DNA of 15,829 nt from assembly GCA_022824605.1 (NCBI GenBank), contig JAJDZO010000284.1:1-15829 (forward strand), written 5' to 3'. The position numbers and the translations under genes were made by a program. The stretch's first letter is position 1, and every line of letters begins with the position of its first letter. This DNA is from Acidimicrobiia bacterium. GTDB taxonomy: Bacteria; Actinomycetota; Acidimicrobiia; Acidimicrobiales; Aldehydirespiratoraceae. The notes beneath the pieces are model-generated. The model saw only the letters and a list, made by a program, of their open reading frames with translations. It was not told the origin of the DNA and did not search any database. Positions 7,611 to 14,709 of the stretch are shown here, piece after piece.

Positions 7611-7623
7611 CAGTGACCCACCG
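7606..7623. repeat. 18-bp direct repeat, copy 1 (soxB stop junction)
   Basis: On the minus strand this reads CGGTGGGTCACTGATGCT and covers the last codons of soxB, its TGA stop, and the ATG of the 12-codon mini-ORF. It is identical to 7568-7585. Collapse of the two copies would place the soxB stop directly on the soxD start. Confidence 0.95.
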
Positions 7624-8920
7624 ACGCGGCGCCCTTTTCGCCCACCAGTTCACCAGTGTCGAACCGGCTTAGGGCGAAGGGGGAGATCAACTCAGGTGTG
7701 CGGCCGGTGGCGACAGCCTCGGCCATCTGCTCACCCGAGACCGGTGCGGCTTTGAAGCCGTAGGTACCCCAACCCACATCCACCAGGAAGCCGTCCACCG
7801 GTGTGAAGCCCATCACCGGCGAGTAGTCGGGAGTCATGTCGCACAGCCCGGCCCACTGGCGCAGCAGCCGCATTCGCGAGACGGAGGGCATCAGCTCGAG
7901 CACATGGCCGGCCAGTTCCTCGGTGAACTCCAGCGACCCTCGGATCGAGTACGTCGCCACCGGATCGACCGCAGCCCCGAACACCAGCTCGCCCCGGTCG
8001 GTCTGGCTGATGTACACGTGCAGCGAGCCCGACACCACCACGGTGGGCAGGAACACCTTGACCGGCTCGGTCACCGCGGCCTGCAGCGGGTGGGTGGTGA
8101 TGGGCAGACGCACACCGGCCATGGCCGAGATCAGCCCGGCCCAACCGGCGGTGCAGTTCACCACGATCGGGGTGGAGATGTCGCCCCGGTTGGTGCGCAC
8201 ACCGACGACCCGGCCGCCCGCACCCTTGCCGTTGGACCCCTCGCCGCCTTCGCAGACGATGTCGAGGACCTCGGTCTTCTGGTGCAGCTCGACACCCATA
8301 TGGTCAGCGGCGCGGGCGTAACCCCACACCACCGCGTCGTGGCGGACGATCCCGCCGGGCGGGTGGTGGAGCGCGCCCAGGATCGGGTAGCGGGGATGGG
8401 ACGAGGTGTCGAGGCTGGGAGCGATCTCGGAGATCTCGTCGGGGCCGATCACGCTGGAGTTCACGCCCTGGAGCTTGTTTACCTCGGCCCGCCAGTGCAT
8501 GGTGCGCAGAGAGCTGTCGCTGTGGGCCAGGGTGAGATGACCGCGCTCGCTCATCATCACGTTGATATTCAAATCGAGCGCCATGGAGTTGTAGAGCTGC
8601 AACGACCGGTCATAGAAGGCCACCCCTTCGGGGGTGAGGTAGTTGGCCCGCACGATGGCGGTGTTGCGGCCCGAGGCGCCGCTGCCGAGGTAGGCCTTGT
8701 CGAGCACGGCCACGTCGGTGATGCCGTGATTGCGGGCCAGGTAGTAGGCGGTGGCCAGACCGTGCACACCCCCGCCGATCACCACGGCGTCGTAGGAGCG
8801 CTTCAGCTCGGTGTCGCGCCAGATCCGGGGCCAGTGGTCGCCTCGCATGCCCCGCCACACAAGCGCGGCTGCGGAGTACCTCGGCGGGCGTCGCCGGAGT
8901 CGGCGCACGATTCCGGTCAT
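7610..8920 (-). CDS. soxB: Sarcosine oxidase, beta subunit (FAD/FMN)
   Basis: 436 residues. The beta subunit oxidises sarcosine with FAD and passes electrons through covalent FMN to oxygen, making H2O2. Seen: the FAD-binding DAVVIGGGVHGLATAYYLA (~44-62) with acidic VAVLDKA (~70-76), then RNTAIVRANYL (~85-95), and RHDAVVWGYARAA (~193-205), where H194 matches the histidine that carries covalent FMN in Corynebacterium SoxB. The C-terminal DVGWGTYGFKAAPVSGEQMA is typical. The N-terminal RYS...WRGMRGDHWPRIWRDTELKRSYD matches SoxB, but about 12 Arg-rich residues (MTGIVRRLRRRPP) precede it. Start: ATG at 8920, with no Shine-Dalgarno but TAGGCT 9 nt upstream, so a leaderless or nearly leaderless transcript is possible. 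It is the first gene of the operon. Confidence 0.96.
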   Translation of the reverse strand: MTGIVRRLRRRPPRYSAAALVWRGMRGDHWPRIWRDTELKRSYDAVVIGGGVHGLATAYYLARNHGITDVAVLDKAYLGSGASGRNTAIVRANYLTPEGVAFYDRSLQLYNSMALDLNINVMMSERGHLTLAHSDSSLRTMHWRAEVNKLQGVNSSVIGPDEISEIAPSLDTSSHPRYPILGALHHPPGGIVRHDAVVWGYARAADHMGVELHQKTEVLDIVCEGGEGSNGKGAGGRVVGVRTNRGDISTPIVVNCTAGWAGLISAMAGVRLPITTHPLQAAVTEPVKVFLPTVVVSGSLHVYISQTDRGELVFGAAVDPVATYSIRGSLEFTEELAGHVLELMPSVSRMRLLRQWAGLCDMTPDYSPVMGFTPVDGFLVDVGWGTYGFKAAPVSGEQMAEAVATGRTPELISPFALSRFDTGELVGEKGAASVGH

Positions 8921-8929
8921 CGTCGTGAG

Positions 8930-8935
8930 AGCCTA
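8930..8935 (-). promoter_or_regulatory. Candidate -10 element for the sox operon
   Basis: On the minus strand this is TAGGCT, fitting actinobacterial TANNNT, ending 9 nt before the soxB ATG. A TTGATA (reverse of 8960-8965) lies upstream but at the wrong spacing for a standard -35. Confidence 0.35.
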
Positions 8936-8941
8936 GACCGG

Positions 8942-8999
8942 CAATGATGTGTGCAGAAGTATCAATAATGGATCGATTCAGATGATTTAGATATCATTG
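8942..8999. promoter_or_regulatory. AT-rich divergent control region, candidate LysR operator
   Basis: In the 83-bp gap between divergent soxB and the LysR gene, about 45 bp are AT-rich against a GC-rich background. CAATGAT (8942-8948) and ATCATTG (8993-8999) are a perfect 7-bp inverted pair, and ATCAAT-N5-ATCGAT (8961-8977) is an imperfect dyad. LysR-type proteins normally bind dyads in such divergent spacers, so this is the expected site of autoregulation and sox control. I did not find a clean T-N11-A box. Confidence 0.4.
8992..8997 (+). promoter_or_regulatory. Candidate -10 element for the LysR gene
   Basis: TATCAT fits TANNNT and ends exactly 6 nt before the GTG start at 9004. No Shine-Dalgarno is visible, consistent with a leaderless transcript. 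It overlaps one arm of the CAATGAT/ATCATTG inverted repeat, which would allow autorepression. Confidence 0.35.
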
Positions 9000-9003
9000 T
9001 TGC

Positions 9004-9900
9004 GTGAACCTGCAGCGCCTGCGCTACTTCGTGGCGGTGGCCGAGGAACTGCATTTCGGTCGGGCCGCTGACCGGCTGAACATGTCGCAACCGCCGCTGA
9101 GCCAGCAGATCCGTCTGCTGGAGCAGGAACTCGACACTGCGCTGTTCGACCGCAGCACCCGACGGGTCGGCCTCACCGATGCGGGTGCGTTCCTGTACCC
9201 CGAGGCGGTGCGCCTGCTGGCCTCAGCCGACGGTGTGGACCGCCTCATGGACCAGCACCGCCACGGACGCGCCGGCACGCTGCGGGTGGGGTTCGTGGAC
9301 TCGGCCGCCTACGAAGTGATGCCCCGAGCCCTCAGCGAGTACCGGCGGCGCTGGCCTCAGGTGGACTACGAGTTGCACACCATGAGCTCCGACGAGCAGG
9401 TTTCAGGCCTGCGGGAGGGGCGGATCGACGTGGGCATCGGCCGGGCCGCCAGCGACGCCGCCCATGTCGAGGCGACGCTGGTGATGCACGAGCCCCTGCT
9501 GGTGGCCGTGGCGGCATCCCATCGGCTCGCGACCGCCGCGCAAGCAAGTCTGAGCGACCTGGCCGGCGAGCCGCTCGTCGGGTTCGACCGCCGGGTGTCG
9601 CCGAGCCTGCACTCGGTGCTGGCGGGAATGTTGGGTGCCGCCGGGGTTGCCTACGACCCGATCATCGAAGCGACGGAGTACGCAACCATTCTGGGTTTCG
9701 TGGCCGCGGGCGAGGGAACCGCGGTCGTGCCGTCCAGCGTCCAGACCTTCCGACCCCCCGAACTCCACTACGCGGCTCTCACCGACCGAGCGGCCTCCGT
9801 GCCGCTGCTGCTGCTAACCCGCACCGGCGAGCGTCCGCCCTTGGTGGCCCAAGCCCTGGAGGTGATTGTCGACCTCTACGCCGCCACATCGGCGAACTGA
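9004..9900 (+). CDS. LysR-type transcriptional regulator, probable regulator of the sox operon
   Basis: 298 residues, standard LysR length. The N-terminal winged helix-turn-helix is clear (MNLQRLRYFVAVAEELHFGRAADRL, then SQPPLSQQIRLLEQELDTALFDR, ~1-52), followed by the linker helix and an effector-binding domain beginning LRVGFVDSAAYEVMP (~93). The DGRIDVGIG-like segment is EGRIDVGIGRA, and LAGEPLVGFDR follows. The divergent position with only 83 bp to soxB suggests it controls the sox operon, perhaps in response to sarcosine or a related methylamine; the ligand is inference. Start: GTG at 9004 gives the canonical MNLQRLRYF. It ends 6 bp before the convergent nitroreductase stop, leaving no room for a separate terminator. 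Confidence 0.94.
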   Translation: MNLQRLRYFVAVAEELHFGRAADRLNMSQPPLSQQIRLLEQELDTALFDRSTRRVGLTDAGAFLYPEAVRLLASADGVDRLMDQHRHGRAGTLRVGFVDSAAYEVMPRALSEYRRRWPQVDYELHTMSSDEQVSGLREGRIDVGIGRAASDAAHVEATLVMHEPLLVAVAASHRLATAAQASLSDLAGEPLVGFDRRVSPSLHSVLAGMLGAAGVAYDPIIEATEYATILGFVAAGEGTAVVPSSVQTFRPPELHYAALTDRAASVPLLLLTRTGERPPLVAQALEVIVDLYAATSAN

Positions 9901-9906
9901 CAGTGC

Positions 9907-10323
9907 CTACTCGCAGATGACGAGGGGGAGGTCGCGGTCGGTGCGGGCCTGGTAGTCGTCGTAGTCAGGCCACTGCTTCACGGCGATGGGCCACAACTCG
10001 GCCTTCTCCTCCGGCGTGGCCGTACGGGCCCGCAGACGGTGAAGCTCACCGCGGTCCTGGATGGTCACCTCGGGGTTGGCCACCAGGTTCAGGTACCAAC
10101 TGGGATGCCGAGGCGCGCCGCCCATCGATCCCACCAGCAGATAGCGCTCACCGTCACGAATCCGGATCAGCGGGGAGCGGCGCAGACTGCCGGTCTTGCG
10201 CCCGACGGTGGTGAGGATCACGCACTTGGCGCCCTCCCACTCGAACCCGTCAGCGCCGTCGGTAGCCAGATAACGGTCCACATGGTCAGCAACAGGCCGC
10301 CAAGGACTCGGCTCATAACTCAC
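9907..10323 (-). CDS. Deazaflavin (F420)-dependent nitroreductase family protein
   Basis: 138 residues, typical of the Ddn-like split-barrel family that uses reduced F420 to reduce diverse, often poorly defined substrates. Seen: LTTVGRKTGSLRRSPLI (~38-54), LLVGSMGGAPRHPSWYLNL (~62-80), ANPEV (~82-86) and the C-terminal YQARTDRDLPLVICE. This arrangement of GRKTG, GGAP..P.WY.NL and R..P.V is the family hallmark. Start: GTG at 10323 with GGAG about 7 nt upstream, which decides the start. The gene follows the amidohydrolase after 13 bp, so the two are probably one operon. Its F420 dependence is family knowledge and its substrate is unknown. Confidence 0.92.
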   Translation of the reverse strand: MSYEPSPWRPVADHVDRYLATDGADGFEWEGAKCVILTTVGRKTGSLRRSPLIRIRDGERYLLVGSMGGAPRHPSWYLNLVANPEVTIQDRGELHRLRARTATPEEKAELWPIAVKQWPDYDDYQARTDRDLPLVICE

Positions 10324-10336
10324 TGCGTTCTCCGTT

Positions 10337-11635
10337 TCAGTATTGGAGTTCGCAGCCGTATTCTTCTATCCACCAGCGGGCGGTGCGTTTGGCGTCTGGC
10401 GGGGTGCGAAGGGCTGGATTCTGGTGGAGCTGCTCGGGGGTGGGCGCGATCCGGGCTGCGATCTCGGTGAGGGCGTCGAGGTCGAGGTTGTAGCACTCGA
10501 CCGCGTTGAGGCCGAGCAGCAGGCGGGTGTCCTCGATGGAGACATCGCGGAAGTCGCCCTCCAGACGGCGGGCGGTGTGGGGCCATGAACCTTCGGGGTG
10601 GGGGTAGTCGGTGCCCCACATCAGCGCGTCGATGCCGTTGACGTGGCGACGGCGGATCTCCTCTTTGCTCATGGTGGACGCCCCGATGAACACGTTCGTG
10701 CCGAAGTACTCCGACGGCAGGCGCGAGATCAGGCCCTTCATGCGCGAGCCGAGCTTCTTGATCTTGTTGCTGGCCCCGAAGTTCACGTCGGTCTTCCACA
10801 ACAGGTCTGCGATCCAATAGGAGCCGCACTCCACCACCGCATATCGCAACCCTGGGAACCGGTCGAACTTGCCCGAGAACAGCAGCTGCCACAACGCCCG
10901 ATGGGTCCAGAACGGCACCTCGGAGACGTACATGGCCACGTTGTCGCCGTATGAATCGAAGTCGGCCTCGCCCGAATGGGTGTGCACCACCAGACCGGTC
11001 TCGGCACAGGCGGCCCACACCCGGTCGTAGTGGTCGGACCCGTAGGGCGCGAAGCCGTGCCACATGGTGGGGATCATGATCCCGGCGATGCCCGGCTTGC
11101 CGGCCAGCCACTCGATCTCGGCCACCGACTCGTCGATGTCGTGGGTGATGGGCACCAGGCCCACCCCGGCGCGCCGGGGCGGGTTGGTGGCGCAGAAGTC
11201 CACCAGCCAGCGGTTGTGGGCCCGGGCCCCGCCGAAGGCCTGCCGGGGATCGGTTATCTGGCCCGCCGCCAGGCCCGCCCCGAACGGAGGCGACTCCTGG
11301 CCGGTCACCGCGTCGCCGTCGGCGAAAATCACCTCGCCCGCTATGCCGTCGGCGTCGAGTTCCTTGTCGCGCACGTCCGGGTCGTAGGCGCCTCGCAGCC
11401 CCTCGGCGTTCTCGCCCTCCCAGGAGGCCAGGAACTCGGCGTTGACCTCCTCCTGCACCCGCCGGTGCGCGTGGCGTTCGGCCACATAGCCGTCGAACTC
11501 CTCATGCAACGCAGCGTCGAGGTAGGGGCGGTACTCCTCGCACTGCAGTCCCGCATGGGTGTCGCTCGACACGATGACGTAAGGAGCGTTCGACGTGTCG
11601 ACGCCCTCAGTGGGGTTGCTCAAATCCCGGCTCAT
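10337..11635 (-). CDS. Amidohydrolase-2 family metal-dependent hydrolase
   Basis: 432 residues with a TIM-barrel hydrolase pattern. Metal-site candidates: D25-T-H27 (SSDTHAG), H218/H220 in VVHTHSGE, E269 in VVECGSYW, and D343 in LMWGTDYPHPEGSWP. These match the amidohydrolase-2 family (aminocarboxymuconate-semialdehyde-decarboxylase-like), which includes many hydrolases and decarboxylases. Long actinobacterial members of this type are common and mostly uncharacterised. Start: ATG at 11635; there is no Shine-Dalgarno, but TAGCCT ends 6 nt upstream, pointing to a leaderless transcript. It is followed after 13 bp by the F420-type nitroreductase, hinting at a joint role in degrading a cyclic or aromatic compound, which is inference only. 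Confidence 0.92.
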   Translation of the reverse strand: MSRDLSNPTEGVDTSNAPYVIVSSDTHAGLQCEEYRPYLDAALHEEFDGYVAERHAHRRVQEEVNAEFLASWEGENAEGLRGAYDPDVRDKELDADGIAGEVIFADGDAVTGQESPPFGAGLAAGQITDPRQAFGGARAHNRWLVDFCATNPPRRAGVGLVPITHDIDESVAEIEWLAGKPGIAGIMIPTMWHGFAPYGSDHYDRVWAACAETGLVVHTHSGEADFDSYGDNVAMYVSEVPFWTHRALWQLLFSGKFDRFPGLRYAVVECGSYWIADLLWKTDVNFGASNKIKKLGSRMKGLISRLPSEYFGTNVFIGASTMSKEEIRRRHVNGIDALMWGTDYPHPEGSWPHTARRLEGDFRDVSIEDTRLLLGLNAVECYNLDLDALTEIAARIAPTPEQLHQNPALRTPPDAKRTARWWIEEYGCELQY

Positions 11636-11641
11636 GCGCGC

Positions 11642-11647
11642 AGGCTA
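11642..11647 (-). promoter_or_regulatory. Candidate -10 element for the amidohydrolase operon
   Basis: On the minus strand this is TAGCCT (TANNNT), ending 6 nt before the ATG at 11635, the same geometry as the LysR gene. No convincing -35 is seen. Confidence 0.35.
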
Positions 11648-11660
11648 CCACTGGCCGACT

Positions 11661-11676
11661 GCCCCGTCGCCGGGGC
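11661..11676. other. Perfect GC hairpin upstream of the amidohydrolase
   Basis: GCCCCG-TCGC-CGGGGC is a perfect 6-bp stem with a 4-nt loop, 26-41 nt upstream of the start codon and just upstream of the candidate -10. It sits where a -35 would be expected, so it may be an operator or simply a GC-rich palindrome. Confidence 0.3.
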
Positions 11677-11696
11677 ATCGCAGCACCCGACAAAGC

Positions 11697-11723
11697 GTCG
11701 GTGGCCCAAAAGGGCGCGCCGAC
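11697..11723. terminator. Interrupted hairpin with AAAA/TTTT loop
   Basis: GTCGG (11697-11701) pairs with CCGAC (11719-11723), and inside it GCCC (11704-11707) pairs with GGGC (11712-11715) around an AAAA loop. It lies about 165 nt past the oxidoreductase stop. There is no strong U tract, so terminator is a tentative reading. The rest of the 11636-11885 spacer shows no gene I can support. Confidence 0.3.
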
Positions 11724-11885
11724 AGGTGCAGGTTTGTCGCGTCGGGGCGGGGCATTTCCCGCTCTTGTTCGCTACGACCTGAGGGCCGCCCAAACCACGG
11801 CACGGCTGCCCACGGCCTCGCCCGTAAGGAGCACGCTCGCTCGCCTATTCGTTCGGCCTCCAAGTCCCATGGACAGCGCGCTGTG

Positions 11886-14699
11886 CTACAGGGCGTAGGC
11901 GGCGGGGGTCGGCTTGAGGGGGCGGGCGTACCACAGGGGGCGGCGCAGACCGCCGGGGCCGGGGGCGGGGCGGGTCATGGCCAGCCACTCGCGGTAGGCC
12001 TCGCGGGCCTTGGCGGTATCGGCCACCACGTCGCCGTAGGCGTCGCCCGGCTCGGCGGGGCGCACCCGCACCCGCTGGTGCCAGCACTGCATACCCGAGA
12101 TCGGGTCGGGCTGCACGCAGAAGGTCAGGTTCTGATGCACGCCGGTGTCGCTCCACCAGATGCGCTCGGTGTCGGGATCCTCACTGGTATGGCGCTCAGG
12201 TCGTCCCTTGCGACGGAGTCGCCACACCGTCCCTTCGCTGGTGATGTCGGCGTCGCCGCCGGACCATGAGCCGCCCGCGTTGGCGTCGAGGCGCCAGCGG
12301 CCCATGTGATGCGACGCGGCCACCACGCCGGGGCGGATCCCCTCGGTGCGCCAGGCCCCGATCACGAAATAGCCGATGCGGGTGGTGACCCGCACCAGGC
12401 CGTTGACTTCGATGCCCAGCGCTTCGGCGTCGGACGGGTGGATCCACAGCGGGTGACGGTGGCTCAGCTCCGACAGCCATTTGCTGTTGGCCGACCGGGT
12501 GTGGATCAGCGTCGGGATCCGGAACGTCGGCAGCAGGATCCGCTCGTCGCCGGCAAGGTCGAGGTCCTCCCAATGCACATGCGACGGGATCCACGACGGT
12601 GTGGCGTGCTCGGACCAGCCCCAGTCGGCCAGCGTCTGCGAGTACAGCTCGAGCTTGCGTGACGGAGTGGGGAAGCCCTCACGGGCGGTGCCGTCCACTT
12701 CCACTGCGGGCGATCCGTCGCCCAGCCCGTCGAGCTTCAGCCCGGCCAGCTCGGTGGACGCGCCCGACCAGGCCCCCGGAGTGCCGGGGCGACGGAACAC
12801 GCCGTCGGCGTCGACGGTGCAGTCGGTGAGGCTCCCCGGATCGACTTCGCGCTCATAGGGCGTGTACATGTCGCCGTCGAGGGCGTAGGCGCCCCGGTCG
12901 CGCATGAACTCCAGCGGTGTCTGCCCGGCCGCCGCCGCGTCGGCAGCCAGGCCGGGCACACCCTCGAACATGGTGGAGTAGTACTCGTCCACCGACATGG
13001 GCGTGCCGGGACGCTCCGGGCTCTCGAACCAGCGCCTGACGCCCAGCGAACCGTCGGGATCGATGCGCCACGACAGTTCGATCCAGAACTCGTTCTCCTC
13101 CCACACCTCGCCCGGGTTGAACTCGTGGGTGCGTGAAGCGTGATCGACTTGCTCGCCGCGGATCTCGGCGAAGCGGCGCAGCACCGGCTGGCGGAACCCG
13201 ATCCAACGCCCGGCGTGGGTCTCGAAGCTGGCCACGTCGTGGCGTTCGGCGCCCACCCCCATGGGCAGCACGTAGTCGGCGAAGACGGCCGTCTCCGACC
13301 AGGTGGGCGTGAGCGCCACATGGCATCGCACCTTGTCGGGATCCTTGAGCGCTTCCAGCCAGCTGAAGCCGTCGGGGTTGGTCCACACCGGGTTGTAGAC
13401 CCGGCTGAAGTACACGTCGAGACGGCCCCGGCCCTCGTGCAGGAAGTGGGGCAGCAGGATCGACATCTCGTGGTACGACAGCGGGTACTCCGGCGGCCAG
13501 TTGAGCTCGTTCCAGTGCTGAGGTGGCGGAGCCCCCGGCGGGTGGGGCGCCTTGTACTTGTTCCAGCCGTTGCCGGTGGTGCCGCCCACCGTGCCCACCG
13601 AACCGGTGAGCACGTTGAGGAAGAACAGGCACCGCGCCGTCTGCCAGCCTCCGAGGTTGCCGGCGCCCGCGGCCCGCCAGTTGTGCGACGCGAACTTGGT
13701 GGGGTGAGCACCGATGATCCGGGCCACCTCGGTGATCTGGGCTGCGGGCACGCCGCATACCCGCTCGGCCTCGGTGGGCGTGTAGGCGTCGTAGTCCTCG
13801 GCCAGGGCCGGGCCCACCGACTCGAAGGCGACCGGGCGCTGCGGATGACGCTCGCGCAGGTAGGTCTCCCAGTTGGTCCAGCGGCGCACGAAGTCGCGCT
13901 CCCAATCGCCGTTCTCCAGCAGCAGCCGTGCGACGGCCAGCAGCAGGAACGGCTCGGTGCCGGGCCACGCGGGCAGCCAGAAGTCAGCCTTGGCGCCGGT
14001 GTTGGACAGTCGAGGGTCGACGCAGATCACGGTCGCGCCCTGGCCTTGGGCCTCCATGATCCGCTGCGCATGAGGATTGAAGTAGTGGCCCGCTTCCAGA
14101 TGCGAGGAGATCAAGAAGATCACCTCGGCGTGGGCGAAGTCCGACGAAGGCCGGTCGTGGCCCATCCAGCTCTGGTAGCCGATGCGGGCGTTGGAGCTGC
14201 AGATGTTGGTGTGGCTGTTGTGACCGTCCACGCCCCAGCACTGCAGCACCCGCTCAGCGAAGCCGTCCTCGCCGGGGCGGCCCACGTGGTACATGACCTC
14301 GTCGTGTCGGCCCTCGGTGATGGCGGCCCCGATCCGCGAGCCGATGTCGTCGAGAGCCTCGGCCCAGCTGACCCGCTCCCACTGGCCGCCGCCGCGCTCG
14401 CCTGCCCGGCGAAGCGGATGCAGGATGCGTTCATGGTCGTCGATCTGGTTGAGGGTGGCCGGGCCTTTGGCGCAGTTGCGGCCCCGGCTGGCCGGGTGCA
14501 GCGGGTTGCCCTCGACACGGTCGATGCGGCCGGTGGCGTGGTTGACATGGCACACCAGCCCGCAGGCCGCCTCGCAGTTGAAGCAGGTGGTGGGCACCAA
14601 CGTGTGGTGGTGCTCCACCTTGCGGGGCCAGGCCTTGGCGTCGAGGGTCACCGCGTCGTGCCAGCTGTCGTGGGGGGGATAGCTGTGCAGTTCGGCCAT
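11886..14699 (-). CDS. Molybdopterin (Mo/W-bisPGD) oxidoreductase, catalytic subunit
   Basis: 937 residues of the DMSO-reductase superfamily. The N-terminal 4Fe-4S site is C39-x2-C42-x3-C46-x29-C76 (CFNCEAAC ... NCAKG). The likely metal ligand is C167 in SHTNICSSNARIGYQSW. It is not followed by the His-Gly-Pro seen in formate dehydrogenases, so a formate enzyme is unlikely. DPRLSNTGAKADFWLPAWPG and the C-terminal RIGYFVIGAW/GVVAASHH region match cofactor-binding domains. There is no twin-arginine signal, suggesting a cytoplasmic enzyme. Start: ATG at 14699, with a strong AGGAG 7 nt upstream that overlaps the preceding gene's TAG. Its neighbour supplies ferredoxin and NrfD parts, so it is probably the catalytic subunit of a quinone-linked complex. 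The substrate is unknown. Confidence 0.9.
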   Translation of the reverse strand: MAELHSYPPHDSWHDAVTLDAKAWPRKVEHHHTLVPTTCFNCEAACGLVCHVNHATGRIDRVEGNPLHPASRGRNCAKGPATLNQIDDHERILHPLRRAGERGGGQWERVSWAEALDDIGSRIGAAITEGRHDEVMYHVGRPGEDGFAERVLQCWGVDGHNSHTNICSSNARIGYQSWMGHDRPSSDFAHAEVIFLISSHLEAGHYFNPHAQRIMEAQGQGATVICVDPRLSNTGAKADFWLPAWPGTEPFLLLAVARLLLENGDWERDFVRRWTNWETYLRERHPQRPVAFESVGPALAEDYDAYTPTEAERVCGVPAAQITEVARIIGAHPTKFASHNWRAAGAGNLGGWQTARCLFFLNVLTGSVGTVGGTTGNGWNKYKAPHPPGAPPPQHWNELNWPPEYPLSYHEMSILLPHFLHEGRGRLDVYFSRVYNPVWTNPDGFSWLEALKDPDKVRCHVALTPTWSETAVFADYVLPMGVGAERHDVASFETHAGRWIGFRQPVLRRFAEIRGEQVDHASRTHEFNPGEVWEENEFWIELSWRIDPDGSLGVRRWFESPERPGTPMSVDEYYSTMFEGVPGLAADAAAAGQTPLEFMRDRGAYALDGDMYTPYEREVDPGSLTDCTVDADGVFRRPGTPGAWSGASTELAGLKLDGLGDGSPAVEVDGTAREGFPTPSRKLELYSQTLADWGWSEHATPSWIPSHVHWEDLDLAGDERILLPTFRIPTLIHTRSANSKWLSELSHRHPLWIHPSDAEALGIEVNGLVRVTTRIGYFVIGAWRTEGIRPGVVAASHHMGRWRLDANAGGSWSGGDADITSEGTVWRLRRKGRPERHTSEDPDTERIWWSDTGVHQNLTFCVQPDPISGMQCWHQRVRVRPAEPGDAYGDVVADTAKAREAYREWLAMTRPAPGPGGLRRPLWYARPLKPTPAAYAL

Positions 14700-14709
14700 T
14701 GTGAGTCTC

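Noticed and set aside
3842..8920. Sulfur-oxidation Sox system
   Set aside because: The same gene letters are used for thiosulfate oxidation, but these proteins are flavin, folate and zinc subunits of sarcosine oxidase.
2854..8947. Long plus-strand frames opposite pgi, the cytochrome gene, soxA, soxG and soxB (for example 2854-3894, 4821-5825, 6240-7379, 7904-8947)
   Set aside because: All lie antisense to genes with family motifs and show biased, motif-free translations.
10976..11782. 268-residue plus-strand frame opposite the amidohydrolase
   Set aside because: It is antisense to an amidohydrolase with intact metal-site motifs, and the translation has no recognisable domain.
11701..11898. 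65-residue plus-strand ORF in the spacer upstream of the amidohydrolase
   Set aside because: No ribosome site or recognisable domain; it overlaps a hairpin and the end of the oxidoreductase gene.
11886..14699. Assignment as formate dehydrogenase to handle sarcosine-derived C1 units
   Set aside because: The metal-ligand Cys is followed by Ser-Ser-Asn rather than His-Gly-Pro, and no formate-specific partner is present.
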